A stretch of DNA of 64,000 nucleotides, taken from IMG/VR virus record IMGVR_UViG_3300027834_000005, positions 62,001-126,000 of that record, one strand, 5' to 3'. The notes below the pieces were generated by a model, which made no database searches, was not told the origin of the DNA, and saw only the letters and a list, made by a program, of their open reading frames with translations. Shown here piece by piece: positions 31,989 to 39,465 of the stretch (its first letter is position 1; the number at the start of each line of letters is the position of its first letter). A program made the translations under genes and the position numbers. This DNA is from a virus.

Positions 31989-32468
31989 ATGTTACAGTTA
32001 CGCAAGAAGAATACCGCTCTGACTACTGGAGAACAAAAGACAGTAGACCGTGCGATGGAGGTACTCGATAGAGCAGCCAAGCGACAAGGTTCTGTGTTCA
32101 GTAGTATCTCTATGGTAAAGAAGTACTTTAAGACCAGACTATCGGGCTTAAGTAAAGAGAAATTTGAAGTTGCTTTCCTAGACACTGGACTGCGATTGAT
32201 TGAATGTGAAACTATGTTCGATGGATCTGCCGATTATGTCCATGTAGACGTAACAGAAATTACACGAAAGGCATTGACATTAAATGCCACACGTGTTATA
32301 CTGGCACACAATCACCCTAGCGGTAACGCTAATGCCAGTGACGGAGATAAACTCCTAACTAAAGAAATAAAGGGTGTACTTTCTCAATTTGATATAGTAC
32401 TATGTGACCATATCATAGTGGCGGACGGCAAGACACCGTTCTCTATGAGCGAAGCTAACTTATTATAG
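31989..32468 (+). CDS. radC: RadC-family JAB/MPN protein, 159 aa
   Basis: The C-terminal domain carries the RadC signature: an acidic residue in DVTEI, then AHNHPSG, then D about 11 residues later. This is a JAMM-type metal site (HxH...D). RadC domains occur on phages and mobile elements and are often linked to anti-restriction or repair, but the biochemical role remains unclear. The length fits a RadC domain with a divergent N-terminus. Confidence 0.85.
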   Translation: MLQLRKKNTALTTGEQKTVDRAMEVLDRAAKRQGSVFSSISMVKKYFKTRLSGLSKEKFEVAFLDTGLRLIECETMFDGSADYVHVDVTEITRKALTLNATRVILAHNHPSGNANASDGDKLLTKEIKGVLSQFDIVLCDHIIVADGKTPFSMSEANLL

Positions 32469-32477
32469 TGACGAACG

Positions 32478-32813
32478 ATGGATAGAATAGGTCCCAATTT
32501 AAACATAGAACGAGCCTTGGACATGATCCAGTTCGAGGATGCAGTACCAGTAACAGAATGGCGTGGGGCAGTGTATCACATTGATCCTACAGGCCGTGCA
32601 CTAGGTAACCTATATTACACTAGGTTCACACTAGACATGGCCACAGCTGTACACTCAGTGGAAATGCCTTATTCTAAGATGCATACCCTAGGTGAACTGC
32701 TTGACCGTGGCGAGAACATGCAAAACAAAGTACCGCCAAAGATAGAAGAATTGCCGCCACTAGCCTATGCAGTGGTAGTATGTAAGACTGAGCCTATTAT
32801 CACTAAGAAGTAA
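32478..32813 (+). CDS. hypothetical protein, 111 aa
   Basis: It follows the RadC-like gene by 9 bases. It is a mixed alpha/beta protein with a Pro-rich C-terminus (VPPKIEELPPLAY). No family recognised. Confidence 0.7.
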   Translation: MDRIGPNLNIERALDMIQFEDAVPVTEWRGAVYHIDPTGRALGNLYYTRFTLDMATAVHSVEMPYSKMHTLGELLDRGENMQNKVPPKIEELPPLAYAVVVCKTEPIITKK

Positions 32814-32830
32814 CAGACTGGAGAGTAAAC

Positions 32831-33217
32831 ATGTTATCAGCTATTTCCTTATCATTCTTAATGGGCTTTATCAATAACATCACTGACGACCCTATTGACA
32901 CGTACGCCAAGACTGTGTTTATGGAAGCATACAACATAGAGGTAAGTCAAGAAGATATGCAAGGTTTCTTGTTCGACACTGATGTAGTAGTGACGGAGCA
33001 TACACTAGGCACGGAGAACGGAGACTACTGGTGTACTACTACGACCAATGGTAACCAAACTCTACATACAGCCGCCTATATACATAATGGCGAGTTCGGG
33101 CACATACCCAAAGGTGTTACATTCTACGCCGGACTATGTGAGCCTGACACTGAAGAAGGCAGGACAGAAAAGACTTTCATGCAGATTATGAGTTCATTTG
33201 GCTCCATGTTCAAGTAA
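32831..33217 (+). CDS. hypothetical protein, 128 aa
   Basis: GGAGAG precedes the ATG. A hydrophobic N-terminus (MLSAISLSFLMGFI) may be a membrane anchor. The rest is acidic with several aromatic and Thr-rich strands. It is the last gene before a terminator. Confidence 0.7.
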   Translation: MLSAISLSFLMGFINNITDDPIDTYAKTVFMEAYNIEVSQEDMQGFLFDTDVVVTEHTLGTENGDYWCTTTTNGNQTLHTAAYIHNGEFGHIPKGVTFYAGLCEPDTEEGRTEKTFMQIMSSFGSMFK

Positions 33218-33240
33218 CTCTTCACTAGGTTCAACCCCTC

Positions 33241-33286
33241 AAAGTGCTCACCCATAATACTCCCCTCAGTTGGGGTGGGCACTTTT
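33241..33286 (+). terminator. rho-independent terminator
   Basis: AAAGTGCTCACCC pairs with GGGTGGGCACTTTT, with an inner CCCC/GGGG stem, followed by a short T run. Confidence 0.75.
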
Positions 33287-33346
33287 CCCCGCATATATCT
33301 TATCACTCATTTCCGATAAATACTAGTAACAACATGGAAATGGACA

Positions 33347-33679
33347 ATGTCATCATTCAACTTAAACATCAAACACATAAATAAGTGGCTTATTGCCCCA
33401 TATTTTCTATGTTTTGCTACTATCGCATACGTGCAAATCTCTATAACTAACATGCATACTCTGTATGATACCAACATACAAGACACAATCACGGTACAAA
33501 CCGCACAGAATCGTCTGATTTCATACGAGAATTCTCAAAAGATAGATGAATTACACGCAGAAGTAGTAAAAGAAACCATTAATAGGTTCAGAGCTGAAGA
33601 TATGCAGTCATGGATCACTACGTTCAAGAGAGACAACCCAGAGTTACACATACCTGAACTAAAACTAGATCGTCAGTAA
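33347..33679 (+). CDS. membrane-anchored coiled-coil protein, 110 aa
   Basis: One membrane span (WLIAPYFLCFATIAYVQI, residues 12-30) precedes an outward helix. The end (TFKRDNPELHIPELKL) matches the end of the following protein, so the two form a paralogous pair. A spanin-like or envelope role is possible but unproven. Confidence 0.75.
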   Translation: MSSFNLNIKHINKWLIAPYFLCFATIAYVQISITNMHTLYDTNIQDTITVQTAQNRLISYENSQKIDELHAEVVKETINRFRAEDMQSWITTFKRDNPELHIPELKLDRQ

Positions 33680-33696
33680 TCAAGGAGAATAGATGT

Positions 33697-34056
33697 ATGG
33701 CTACTGATAACGAAGAAAGAAAGCACTTTAGTGAAGATAAAAAAGCTCATTGGGCACTAGGTATATCCGCAATACCAACTTTTATGTTATTACTCACGTT
33801 AGTATGGCAACAATCGGCGTTCCAGACTACATTAACAGAAAAATTGAACCATTACGGAGCCAAGCAAGAGCAAATCTTAGAGTCTGTTGACGAAAACGGC
33901 AAGCTTATCAAGTTAAATACTATAAGATTGTCTGAAGTAGAGAACATATTAGCGGACAGTGTGACACGTGAGGACTTATTTCACTGGTTACTGGAGCTAA
34001 AGACAAATAACCCAGACATAAAAGTGCCCTTGCCCCCAAAGAAGAGCGACAAATAA
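33697..34056 (+). CDS. membrane-anchored coiled-coil protein, paralog of the 33347 gene, 119 aa
   Basis: The ATG at 33697 follows AAGGAGA by 10 bases. One span (LGISAIPTFMLLLTLVW) and a coiled-coil region lead to LKTNNPDIKVPLP, equivalent to the end of the previous protein. Confidence 0.75.
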   Translation: MATDNEERKHFSEDKKAHWALGISAIPTFMLLLTLVWQQSAFQTTLTEKLNHYGAKQEQILESVDENGKLIKLNTIRLSEVENILADSVTREDLFHWLLELKTNNPDIKVPLPPKKSDK

Positions 34057-34068
34057 CACTTTCAAATC

Positions 34069-34091
34069 AGCAACTTAGGTTGCTTTTTTTT
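34069..34091 (+). terminator. rho-independent terminator
   Basis: AGCAAC-TTAG-GTTGCT is followed by seven T. Confidence 0.85.
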
Positions 34092-34118
34092 ATTCTCAAT
34101 TTTAATTCACAAAAACGC

Positions 34119-34147
34119 TTGACATCTAATCACCCCACACATATTAT
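34119..34147 (+). promoter_or_regulatory. promoter for the 34187 gene
   Basis: A perfect TTGACA and TATTAT with a 17-bp spacer. It lacks the palindrome of the operator-promoter family. Confidence 0.7.
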
Positions 34148-34186
34148 AGATCACATATTCAAACACACCAGCGCGGGAGCGACACC

Positions 34187-34726
34187 ATGAACACTAATAC
34201 TTCTAACTATACAATTGAACGCACTAAATCTGACAAAGAACGTACTTGGTTCTTAACCATCGATGGCATTAAGTTTGGTCAGGCCGAAGTGGTACACCTT
34301 ACTGATACCTTACGCTCTGTAGTAGCAACGTTTGAAGCATTCACAGCTGACGGATTCAAGCCTATCACAGTATCATATGATTGCAACAAGGTCAAGGCGC
34401 GTGTAGCTTACTCTATCAACAACTTCATTGACGATATTATGGAAGCAATCGGCGATAAAGAAATCTTTATCCCTCGCGTATTAGACGACAATGTTATGGG
34501 GCAGGTTATCGTACCTGAAGACGTTACTCTACAGAACACCCGCGAAGCTGCCGAAGTACTTAAGCTTGATGTTGATGCTGACTTAGATGTGGCTCGTGTG
34601 CAAGTTATCAATCACCTAGCAGATAACAAAGCCAAGCATTTAGATATGCCTATGTTTGACCTAGTACAAAAGTCTAAGCTTGGTCGTACACGTGCGACTG
34701 CTGTACACCATCACATGGCTTGGTAA
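34187..34726 (+). CDS. hypothetical protein, 179 aa
   Basis: CGGGAG precedes the ATG. The N-terminal half is beta-rich; residues 110-179 are helical with an acidic stretch and a basic, His-containing end (RTRATAVHHHMAW). No family recognised. Confidence 0.75.
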   Translation: MNTNTSNYTIERTKSDKERTWFLTIDGIKFGQAEVVHLTDTLRSVVATFEAFTADGFKPITVSYDCNKVKARVAYSINNFIDDIMEAIGDKEIFIPRVLDDNVMGQVIVPEDVTLQNTREAAEVLKLDVDADLDVARVQVINHLADNKAKHLDMPMFDLVQKSKLGRTRATAVHHHMAW

Positions 34727-34743
34727 TTAATTGAAATAAAGTG

Positions 34744-34771
34744 TTGACACTATGTGTGATCATGCTATTAT
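34744..34771 (+). promoter_or_regulatory. operator-promoter family, copy 4
   Basis: TTGACA and TATTAT, spacer 16 bp. Arms GTGTGATCAT and ATGGTCACAC (9 of 10). Both arms carry the compensating G/C change. Confidence 0.8.
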
Positions 34772-34805
34772 GGTCACACATTAAAGAGTTCTGAGGGGAA
34801 CCACC

Positions 34806-35585
34806 ATGTATCAAGTAACTAAAGCGCTAAAATCAATCGTAGCTCAATCTGACCTTTACATTCCTGTATCTATGTTATCAGTTAATGCTGATGCAAAGAC
34901 AGTAAAGGGCACTAAAAAAGGTTTTCTAACTGGTATCATGTACCTTGCGCCTAACGCTACTTTATGCCCTAGCGCAAAAGCTGCTGATTGTCTAAGCCCT
35001 TGTCTTTATACTGCTGGTCGCGGCAAGTTTACTAGTGTTCAACTAGGTCGTATTAACAAGACTAAATTATTAGATAAGCACCCAGAAATAGCAATGGTTG
35101 CTTTATGGAAAAGCATAAACGGTTTAGTCAATAAAGCTGCTAAGCAAGGTTTACAGCCTGTAGTGCGCCTTAATGGCACTAGCGATATTGACTGGACTAC
35201 TCGCATGTTAGATGGTAAAACATTGTTTCAGCATTTCCCTGATGTGCAATTTTACGACTACACCAAACGCCCTAATATCTCACGCAAGGCAAGCTTTATT
35301 AGCAACTATGATGTTACTGTAAGCTATAGCTCTGCTGCTGCTTATACTCCTGTTATGTCTAAGCTTATGAAAGGCAATGATAATATCGCGGTAGTGTTTG
35401 ACGGTGGCCTGCCTGATACATTCCTAGGCTTGCCAGTGATTGACGGTGACGATAGTGATTTGCGTTTCTTAGATAAAGAAGAACACAAAGAGCGTGTTGT
35501 TGTTGGCCTTAAGGCTAAAGGCGATGCAAGGGGCAGCGACTCTGCCCTAGTCGTTAACACTAACATCATAGCAGTGGCGGCCTAA
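34806..35585 (+). CDS. GP88-like phage protein, 259 aa
   Basis: Residues 45-75 (YLAPNATLCPSAKAADC, then CLYTAGRGKF) match the conserved Cys-rich segment of the phage gene-product-88 family, including the spaced cysteines and AGRG. Central residues with DWTT and FYDYTKRP fit the same family. Its function is not established; the cysteines suggest metal binding. It has its own promoter. Confidence 0.75.
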   Translation: MYQVTKALKSIVAQSDLYIPVSMLSVNADAKTVKGTKKGFLTGIMYLAPNATLCPSAKAADCLSPCLYTAGRGKFTSVQLGRINKTKLLDKHPEIAMVALWKSINGLVNKAAKQGLQPVVRLNGTSDIDWTTRMLDGKTLFQHFPDVQFYDYTKRPNISRKASFISNYDVTVSYSSAAAYTPVMSKLMKGNDNIAVVFDGGLPDTFLGLPVIDGDDSDLRFLDKEEHKERVVVGLKAKGDARGSDSALVVNTNIIAVAA

Positions 35586-35752
35586 TGGTCGCTCTAGACC
35601 TAAGCCGATACACTGTGCTTAGGTCGTACTATGTAGGCAGCATCAAAATGGCTACTATCACTAATCATGGTAATAGCCATTATCTACAAGTCAACTATTC
35701 TCGCATAATAGAATTTTATGAAAAACAATTTTATAAAGCATTGACAAAGTAA
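35585..35752 (+). CDS. hypothetical protein, 55 aa
   Basis: It starts in a TAATG overlap with the GP88-like gene, implying coupling. Polar N-terminus, aromatic-basic C-terminus (RIIEFYEKQFYKALTK). Its last codons contain the -35 box of the next promoter. Confidence 0.6.
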   Translation: MVALDLSRYTVLRSYYVGSIKMATITNHGNSHYLQVNYSRIIEFYEKQFYKALTK

Positions 35753-35768
35753 CCGTCTATGCTATTAT
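35741..35768 (+). promoter_or_regulatory. operator-promoter family, copy 5
   Basis: TTGACA and TATTAT, spacer 16 bp. Only the inner CTAT/ATAG pairing is kept. The leader is ACAAGTTCTGAGGGGAA. Confidence 0.7.
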
Positions 35769-35801
35769 AGGTACACATTAACAAGTTCTGAGGGGAATAG
35801 C

Positions 35802-36122
35802 ATGGGCATTATCAAAGTAGCGGTATGGAATAAAGATGATTTTGAAGATCATGACTATAGAGATATTCTAAACCAAGAAACCCATGACGGTAAAAAGTAT
35901 TCCACTTTGATGGGAGTACCAACGGGCACCGCCGATAAAACTATCAAAGAGATAATTATGGCCTCTGGTGAAGCAGCCGAAACTAATCTTGCATTCGAGA
36001 TACTTAGGCCAAAATGTATCTCTCAGTTCTGTATAGCCACTGGCTTATCTGGCGGCACTGCAACCAATGAAGCTCATGCAGCATACATAAAAGCTTACAA
36101 TGAAGTAAATAATATACTTTGA
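35802..36122 (+). CDS. hypothetical protein, 106 aa, related to the 46758 gene
   Basis: GAGGGGA precedes the ATG. The N-terminal half (IIKVAVWNKDDFE) resembles the 46758 product (MQVAIWNNDKVE), including a later KDIL/KEII helix, so these are paralogs. Function unknown. Confidence 0.75.
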   Translation: MGIIKVAVWNKDDFEDHDYRDILNQETHDGKKYSTLMGVPTGTADKTIKEIIMASGEAAETNLAFEILRPKCISQFCIATGLSGGTATNEAHAAYIKAYNEVNNIL

Positions 36123-36146
36123 CATTGAGCGTAGCCATGCTATTAT
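36119..36146 (+). promoter_or_regulatory. operator-promoter family, copy 6
   Basis: TTGACA (overlapping the previous stop) and TATTAT, spacer 16 bp. The right arm is ATAGGCACAC; the left arm matches at 6 of 10. Confidence 0.75.
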
Positions 36147-36179
36147 AGGCACACATTAACAAGTTCTGAGGGGAACACC

Positions 36180-36653
36180 ATGACAGTATCATTCGAAGAC
36201 TTAGCAGTAAAAAAATTAGCGATGGTTCGCGGCTGTTTTGGCACTGAGAAAGCAAAAGAAGTATTCATCACAGAAGTAGATGAAGATATAAAAAACGGCG
36301 AAGCCGGTATCTGCTACTCTACCCCTGACGGCGCGTCTGGTTGGGCATATATCGATCAAATAGATAGTGTATATTCCGCAGAGTCTATGCCGAATATTCG
36401 TAGAAAATTTATAGAACATGCCTCATCTTGTGGCGCGGTAGAAGTTGACGGTAAGCTATACGCTAACCCTCCGCTATCCGCCGATAACGATTTTAGACTT
36501 GACACGACAGGTCTCATTGTATCTGTACGTGCGTTAGACTTCTTCAATGACGATGTGGCATGGTGCGACGACAAACTATGTTTTGTTATCACAGAACTAG
36601 ACGATTCCAAGTACACCATTAAATTTTACAACCTTGTACCATACGGAGAGTAG
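36180..36653 (+). CDS. hypothetical protein, 157 aa
   Basis: GAGGGGA precedes the ATG. An alpha/beta protein with several acidic clusters and aromatic strands. No family recognised. It is in an operon with the next small gene. Confidence 0.75.
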   Translation: MTVSFEDLAVKKLAMVRGCFGTEKAKEVFITEVDEDIKNGEAGICYSTPDGASGWAYIDQIDSVYSAESMPNIRRKFIEHASSCGAVEVDGKLYANPPLSADNDFRLDTTGLIVSVRALDFFNDDVAWCDDKLCFVITELDDSKYTIKFYNLVPYGE

Positions 36654-36655
36654 CA

Positions 36656-36835
36656 ATGCAACGTTTTGATGATAAAGTCCATACTGGACAGACAGCGCTA
36701 TTCAATAAAAAGGTCGTTATACCACGTGCCCAAGTTATTGTCAAGCCAAACAAATCGAAAGAAGTTGTTGCTTCTGGTAAGAACTTCAACTATAATGCTT
36801 CTCATTGTGTACCTGTATACATTGACGAAGTATAA
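36656..36835 (+). CDS. hypothetical protein, 59 aa
   Basis: CGGAGAG precedes the ATG. The protein is basic with a hydrophobic beta-strand (KKVVIPRAQVIVKP). Its stop codon abuts the 5' strand of hammerhead stem I, so self-cleavage would define the 3' end of its mRNA. Confidence 0.7.
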   Translation: MQRFDDKVHTGQTALFNKKVVIPRAQVIVKPNKSKEVVASGKNFNYNASHCVPVYIDEV

Positions 36836-36897
36836 CCGTTCTGATGAGCTTGCGAAATACAAGCGAAACATGGAATCATACGATTCTATGTCAACGG
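36836..36897 (+). ncRNA. hammerhead ribozyme, open at stem I
   Basis: All core elements are present: CCGTT (stem I, 36836-36840); CTGATGA (36841-36847); stem II GCTTG/CAAGC with a 7-base loop (36848-36864); GAA (36865-36867); a 10-bp stem III (36868-36877 with 36882-36891, one G-T pair, four-base loop). The cleavage nucleotide C892 lies in a GTC triplet, and AACGG (36893-36897) closes stem I. Cleavage is predicted between 36892 and 36893. Stem I has only five pairs, so tertiary contacts are uncertain. Confidence 0.85.
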
Positions 36898-37219
36898 ACT
36901 GCGAGACGGGCTGGAAAACTGTCTCGTAAACAAGTGAGGTGGAAAATGCTACCACTAATGCTAGGCCTGCCAGCGGCTATTGGACACTTGACTATGGTTT
37001 TGCAGACTGCTATTGATCTATCGCCTCACGTGATATAGTATAATAGAAATTAAAACTGTCCTAATATAGAAGGTCTCTATATAAGAGACACAACTGGGGA
37101 AACCGTGCCAATGCAGATTTAACTATATGTAAGATTGTGATCTATTACAAGCCACAGAAAGTGGGTACTAAGTCACATTATAAAAGCATATGGTTCTGTG
37201 ATTGGCGCGTAGCTAATTC
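36898..37219 (+). other. non-coding region downstream of the hammerhead
   Basis: I see no convincing gene. Hairpins occur at CGAGAC/GTCTCG (about 36,902-36,926) and GTCTCT/AGAGAC (about 37,073-37,090). A weak promoter-like TTGACT at about 36,987 is followed by TATTGA. The region could hold one or more small RNAs released by ribozyme cleavage. Confidence 0.4.
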
Positions 37220-37248
37220 TTGCATTCCATGCTCTACTATGTTATACT
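37220..37248 (+). promoter_or_regulatory. promoter for the 37276 gene
   Basis: TTGCAT and TATACT with a 17-bp spacer, followed by an ACAGGAG ribosome site. Confidence 0.65.
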
Positions 37249-37275
37249 CCTCAAAAATTACACAGGAGTTATAGC

Positions 37276-37839
37276 ATGGATGCTATCACAGCACAACAAG
37301 CACAGCAATATATTGACGCAGTAAGCGTATCTACAGAACAAGTGGCGGACACCATTGAAGATGAGCAATCATACGAGATCGTTTCTGTTACTAAAGTGAA
37401 GACAGCGGCCAAGCACAAAGAAGAAACAATCAATAAGGTATCGCGTTCAATCGCCATACTGCCATTATCTGGCAACACTTACCGTGATATGGTTATAGAA
37501 TCAGCCAAGTCCATGGGGACAGATGCTGAGGTGGCGGATAGCTTCACAGTATCAGACACGTTCTATGAGCATACAGACCTATACCCACTATGTAAAGCTA
37601 AGAGAAACGACACCATGTATTTGTATGGTATCTATGAGCGCTCCTCTAAGCCCGTTTACGTGCATAATGGCGTAGAGCTAAGCAAAGAGCAAGTGGCGGA
37701 GTTCCTGACGCCTGCAGAGGCTAAGAAGCTGCTTGGTGACACTGTAACAGTCACAGAGAACAAAGCCAATAGCTTGACACATAAAGTCAATGCGCGTACA
37801 GTGAAACTTGATAACGTTAAATCTATTAAAAAGATTTGA
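37276..37839 (+). CDS. hypothetical protein, paralog of the 49482 gene, 187 aa
   Basis: The C-terminal half aligns with the 49482 product: VAEFLTPAEAKKLLGDT against VAELMTKSAAKKLLGDT, then RTVKLDNV against RTIKMENV. The N-terminal third is helical and polar. Function unknown. A CAGGAG ribosome site precedes the ATG. Confidence 0.8.
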   Translation: MDAITAQQAQQYIDAVSVSTEQVADTIEDEQSYEIVSVTKVKTAAKHKEETINKVSRSIAILPLSGNTYRDMVIESAKSMGTDAEVADSFTVSDTFYEHTDLYPLCKAKRNDTMYLYGIYERSSKPVYVHNGVELSKEQVAEFLTPAEAKKLLGDTVTVTENKANSLTHKVNARTVKLDNVKSIKKI

Positions 37840-37864
37840 CACTACCCATAAGTTGCGGTATCAT
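37836..37864 (+). promoter_or_regulatory. promoter for the 37889 gene
   Basis: TTGACA overlaps the previous stop; TATCAT follows after 17 bp. Confidence 0.65.
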
Positions 37865-37888
37865 TAGTTAAATTATTGAGGACACACC

Positions 37889-38275
37889 ATGGCCATTAAA
37901 TCTAACGTTTCAATCGGTGACACAGTTGACTGGTACGATAGCGGTGATAATACATGCTTCGCACTCAACGTAACAGTTACGTCTATTAATGGTTCACGCT
38001 ATAACTTACGTGCTCCTGATGGCGGTGTTATAGTCGCACGTGATCATGAACTATATGAAGTAGGGACTACTCCCTATGTACCTCATGACCATTCTGTTGA
38101 GAACGTTATTGAAGAAGTGGCCACAGAATGGTTTGATGACAACTTCGATGAAGTCGCTCTTGAAATCTTGGAATCGTCTGGCGTTATATCTCAAGCTGAA
38201 GGATTCCGTATGTCTTGCTTGGCAACGCTACAGATAGAGCTAGCCAGTAAGTTAGAAACTATTTCGCATAAATAG
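37889..38275 (+). CDS. hypothetical protein, 128 aa
   Basis: The first 65 residues look like a small beta-barrel (SIGDTVDWYDSG ... GTTPYVPHDH), similar in style to the array N-domains, but there is no array tail. The C-terminal half is helical and acidic. Confidence 0.75.
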   Translation: MAIKSNVSIGDTVDWYDSGDNTCFALNVTVTSINGSRYNLRAPDGGVIVARDHELYEVGTTPYVPHDHSVENVIEEVATEWFDDNFDEVALEILESSGVISQAEGFRMSCLATLQIELASKLETISHK

Positions 38276-38303
38276 TTGACTATCACCTCAGTTACTGTAT
38301 TAT
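38276..38303 (+). promoter_or_regulatory. promoter for the 38329 gene
   Basis: TTGACT and TATTAT with a 16-bp spacer directly after the previous stop; the leader has CTGAGGAGA. Confidence 0.7.
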
Positions 38304-38328
38304 GTACTTACTGACTGAGGAGATTACC

Positions 38329-38715
38329 ATGCAACATAACAATGTGTTTAATAGAAACTTATTAGCTAAACTTATCATTGAAGCTGGTAATGGTACTGCT
38401 ACTCGCGCTACTAATAGCAGGGGCACCTACATAACGACAGTGTATAGCACTGAAGATATAAAGTCCGTCCGCCGTGTAGTTCGCATGGCCAATAAGATGA
38501 TTAAGCGAGCTGGCGTGTCCAGCGGTTATAAGATTGATATTAAAGGCCGATTAGGTAAGAAAAACCCTAACGCCCATAAGTATGTCACGCGTGACAAGTG
38601 GGGTAAAGGGATAGATCAATGGGATGGCAGAATTCGCATAGAAGATGCCACAAGATTCGATGTATATGTTTATTTCAAATCTAGGCAAGAAAGTCTTGAC
38701 TGGCTAAAGAATTAA
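38329..38715 (+). CDS. hypothetical basic protein, 128 aa
   Basis: TGAGGAGA precedes the ATG at 38329. The protein is rich in Arg and Lys with Asn-rich stretches. A basic middle (KGRLGKKNPNAHKYVTRDK) suggests nucleic acid binding. Its last codons contain the -35 box of the tRNA-region promoter. Confidence 0.75.
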   Translation: MQHNNVFNRNLLAKLIIEAGNGTATRATNSRGTYITTVYSTEDIKSVRRVVRMANKMIKRAGVSSGYKIDIKGRLGKKNPNAHKYVTRDKWGKGIDQWDGRIRIEDATRFDVYVYFKSRQESLDWLKN

Positions 38716-38724
38716 AGATATAAT
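38696..38724 (+). promoter_or_regulatory. promoter for the tRNA region
   Basis: TTGACT (38696-38701) and a perfect TATAAT (38719-38724) with a 17-bp spacer. No gene follows for 350 bases, so it probably drives the structured RNA and tRNAs. Confidence 0.75.
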
Positions 38725-38729
38725 GTACA

Positions 38730-38975
38730 ACATGAACTGAAGGGAGAATACCCTACACTACAATCGTTTGATTGGTTCATGGCAGGTAAGTGTCCGGTTC
38801 GATTCCGGTTGACGTATGATATCATATCCTATGATGTTACGTGCTTTTAGGAACTGCAAGCCATCGGTGGTGACTCAAAAGGTCGATGATCCCGCTAGCA
38901 ACGTACTGCTTCAGAAGTGATACTGTTATGTGCTTTGTAGCCTTCGGGCGGTAAAGAGTACATAGCGATTATCAT
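38730..38975 (+). ncRNA. structured non-coding leader with a tRNA-like T arm
   Basis: A T-arm-like CCGGTTCGATTCCGG lies at about 38,793, but I cannot build a matching acceptor or anticodon arm, so it is not called a tRNA. A UUCG-capped hairpin (CTTTGTAGCC/GGCGGTAAAG with one mismatch) spans about 38,934-38,957. CATCG/CGATG can also pair (about 38,863-38,889). It may be a processed small RNA upstream of the tRNAs. Confidence 0.45.
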
Positions 38976-38978
38976 TAC

Positions 38979-39055
38979 GCGCTTGTAGCTCAGCTGGATA
39001 GAGCATCCGCCTTCTAAGCGGAGGGTCATTGGTTCGAATCCAATCAGGCGCACCA
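38979..39055 (+). tRNA. tRNA-Arg (TCT anticodon)
   Basis: The full cloverleaf is visible: acceptor GCGCTTG/CAGGCGC, D arm, anticodon stem TCCGC/GCGGA with loop CTTCTAA (TCT), T arm with GGTTCGAATCC and an encoded CCA. It reads AGA, a codon common in this AT-rich genome. Confidence 0.95.
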
Positions 39056-39077
39056 CATTAACACACGGATAAATACA

Positions 39078-39236
39078 ATGCAAGTACTAACAGCAATAGC
39101 TTTTACAATAGCAATATTAGTTGTGGCATTGATATCCATCTCGTTATGTAATACTTCTCTATACTTCATGAATAGAAGACGCGCTACTAAAGCGGGTAAG
39201 AAAGTAAGAGAGAAACTTTTAGGGCCTATAGCATAG
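39078..39236 (+). CDS. small membrane protein between tRNAs, 52 aa
   Basis: One membrane span (IAFTIAILVVALISISL) is followed by a strongly basic tail. The last five codons overlap the start of the tRNA(CAT) gene. The ribosome site is weak. The TM-plus-basic layout supports a real gene, but only moderately. Confidence 0.5.
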   Translation: MQVLTAIAFTIAILVVALISISLCNTSLYFMNRRRATKAGKKVREKLLGPIA

Positions 39237-39298
39237 TCGGTTAATGCGTTCGACTCATAATCGAGGGAGGTGCGGTTCGAATCCGCGTAGGCCCACCA
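39222..39298 (+). tRNA. tRNA with CAT anticodon (Met or Ile2)
   Basis: Acceptor GGGCCTA/TAGGCCC, anticodon loop CTCATAA (CAT), T arm GGTTCGAATCC and an encoded CCA are all present. The pairs at the acceptor start do not mark an initiator. Whether it is elongator Met or Ile2 (lysidine-modified) cannot be decided by eye. Confidence 0.93.
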
Positions 39299-39358
39299 AA
39301 CAGTCCAGTTAGCTATCTGGTCATGACAAAAATAGCATCCATCCTCTACTCAAGGGGC

Positions 39359-39395
39359 AAAAGGGCATTAAGTTAATCTTTCTGCCCTTTTTTAT
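39359..39395 (+). terminator. terminator after the tRNAs
   Basis: AAGGGCA pairs with TGCCCTT across a 15-base loop and is followed by a T run. Confidence 0.75.
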
Positions 39396-39405
39396 TGCCT
39401 GCCTA

Positions 39406-39433
39406 TTGACAACACATCTCACAATGCTATTAT
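39406..39433 (+). promoter_or_regulatory. operator-promoter family, copy 7
   Basis: TTGACA and TATTAT, spacer 16 bp, right arm ATGGTTACAC; left arm matches at 6 of 10. Confidence 0.75.
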
Positions 39434-39465
39434 GGTTACACATTAAACGTTCTGAGGGGAACACG

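Noticed and set aside
36666-36929. An 87-codon frame across the 36656 gene and the hammerhead
   Set aside because: It is a shadow in another frame of the 59-residue gene, which has the ribosome site; its end runs through the ribozyme.
38793-38820. A third tRNA
   Set aside because: Only the T arm is convincing. I could not pair an acceptor stem or place an anticodon loop.
38895-39083. A minus-strand frame covering tRNA-Arg
   Set aside because: It is a tRNA shadow. No ribosome site.
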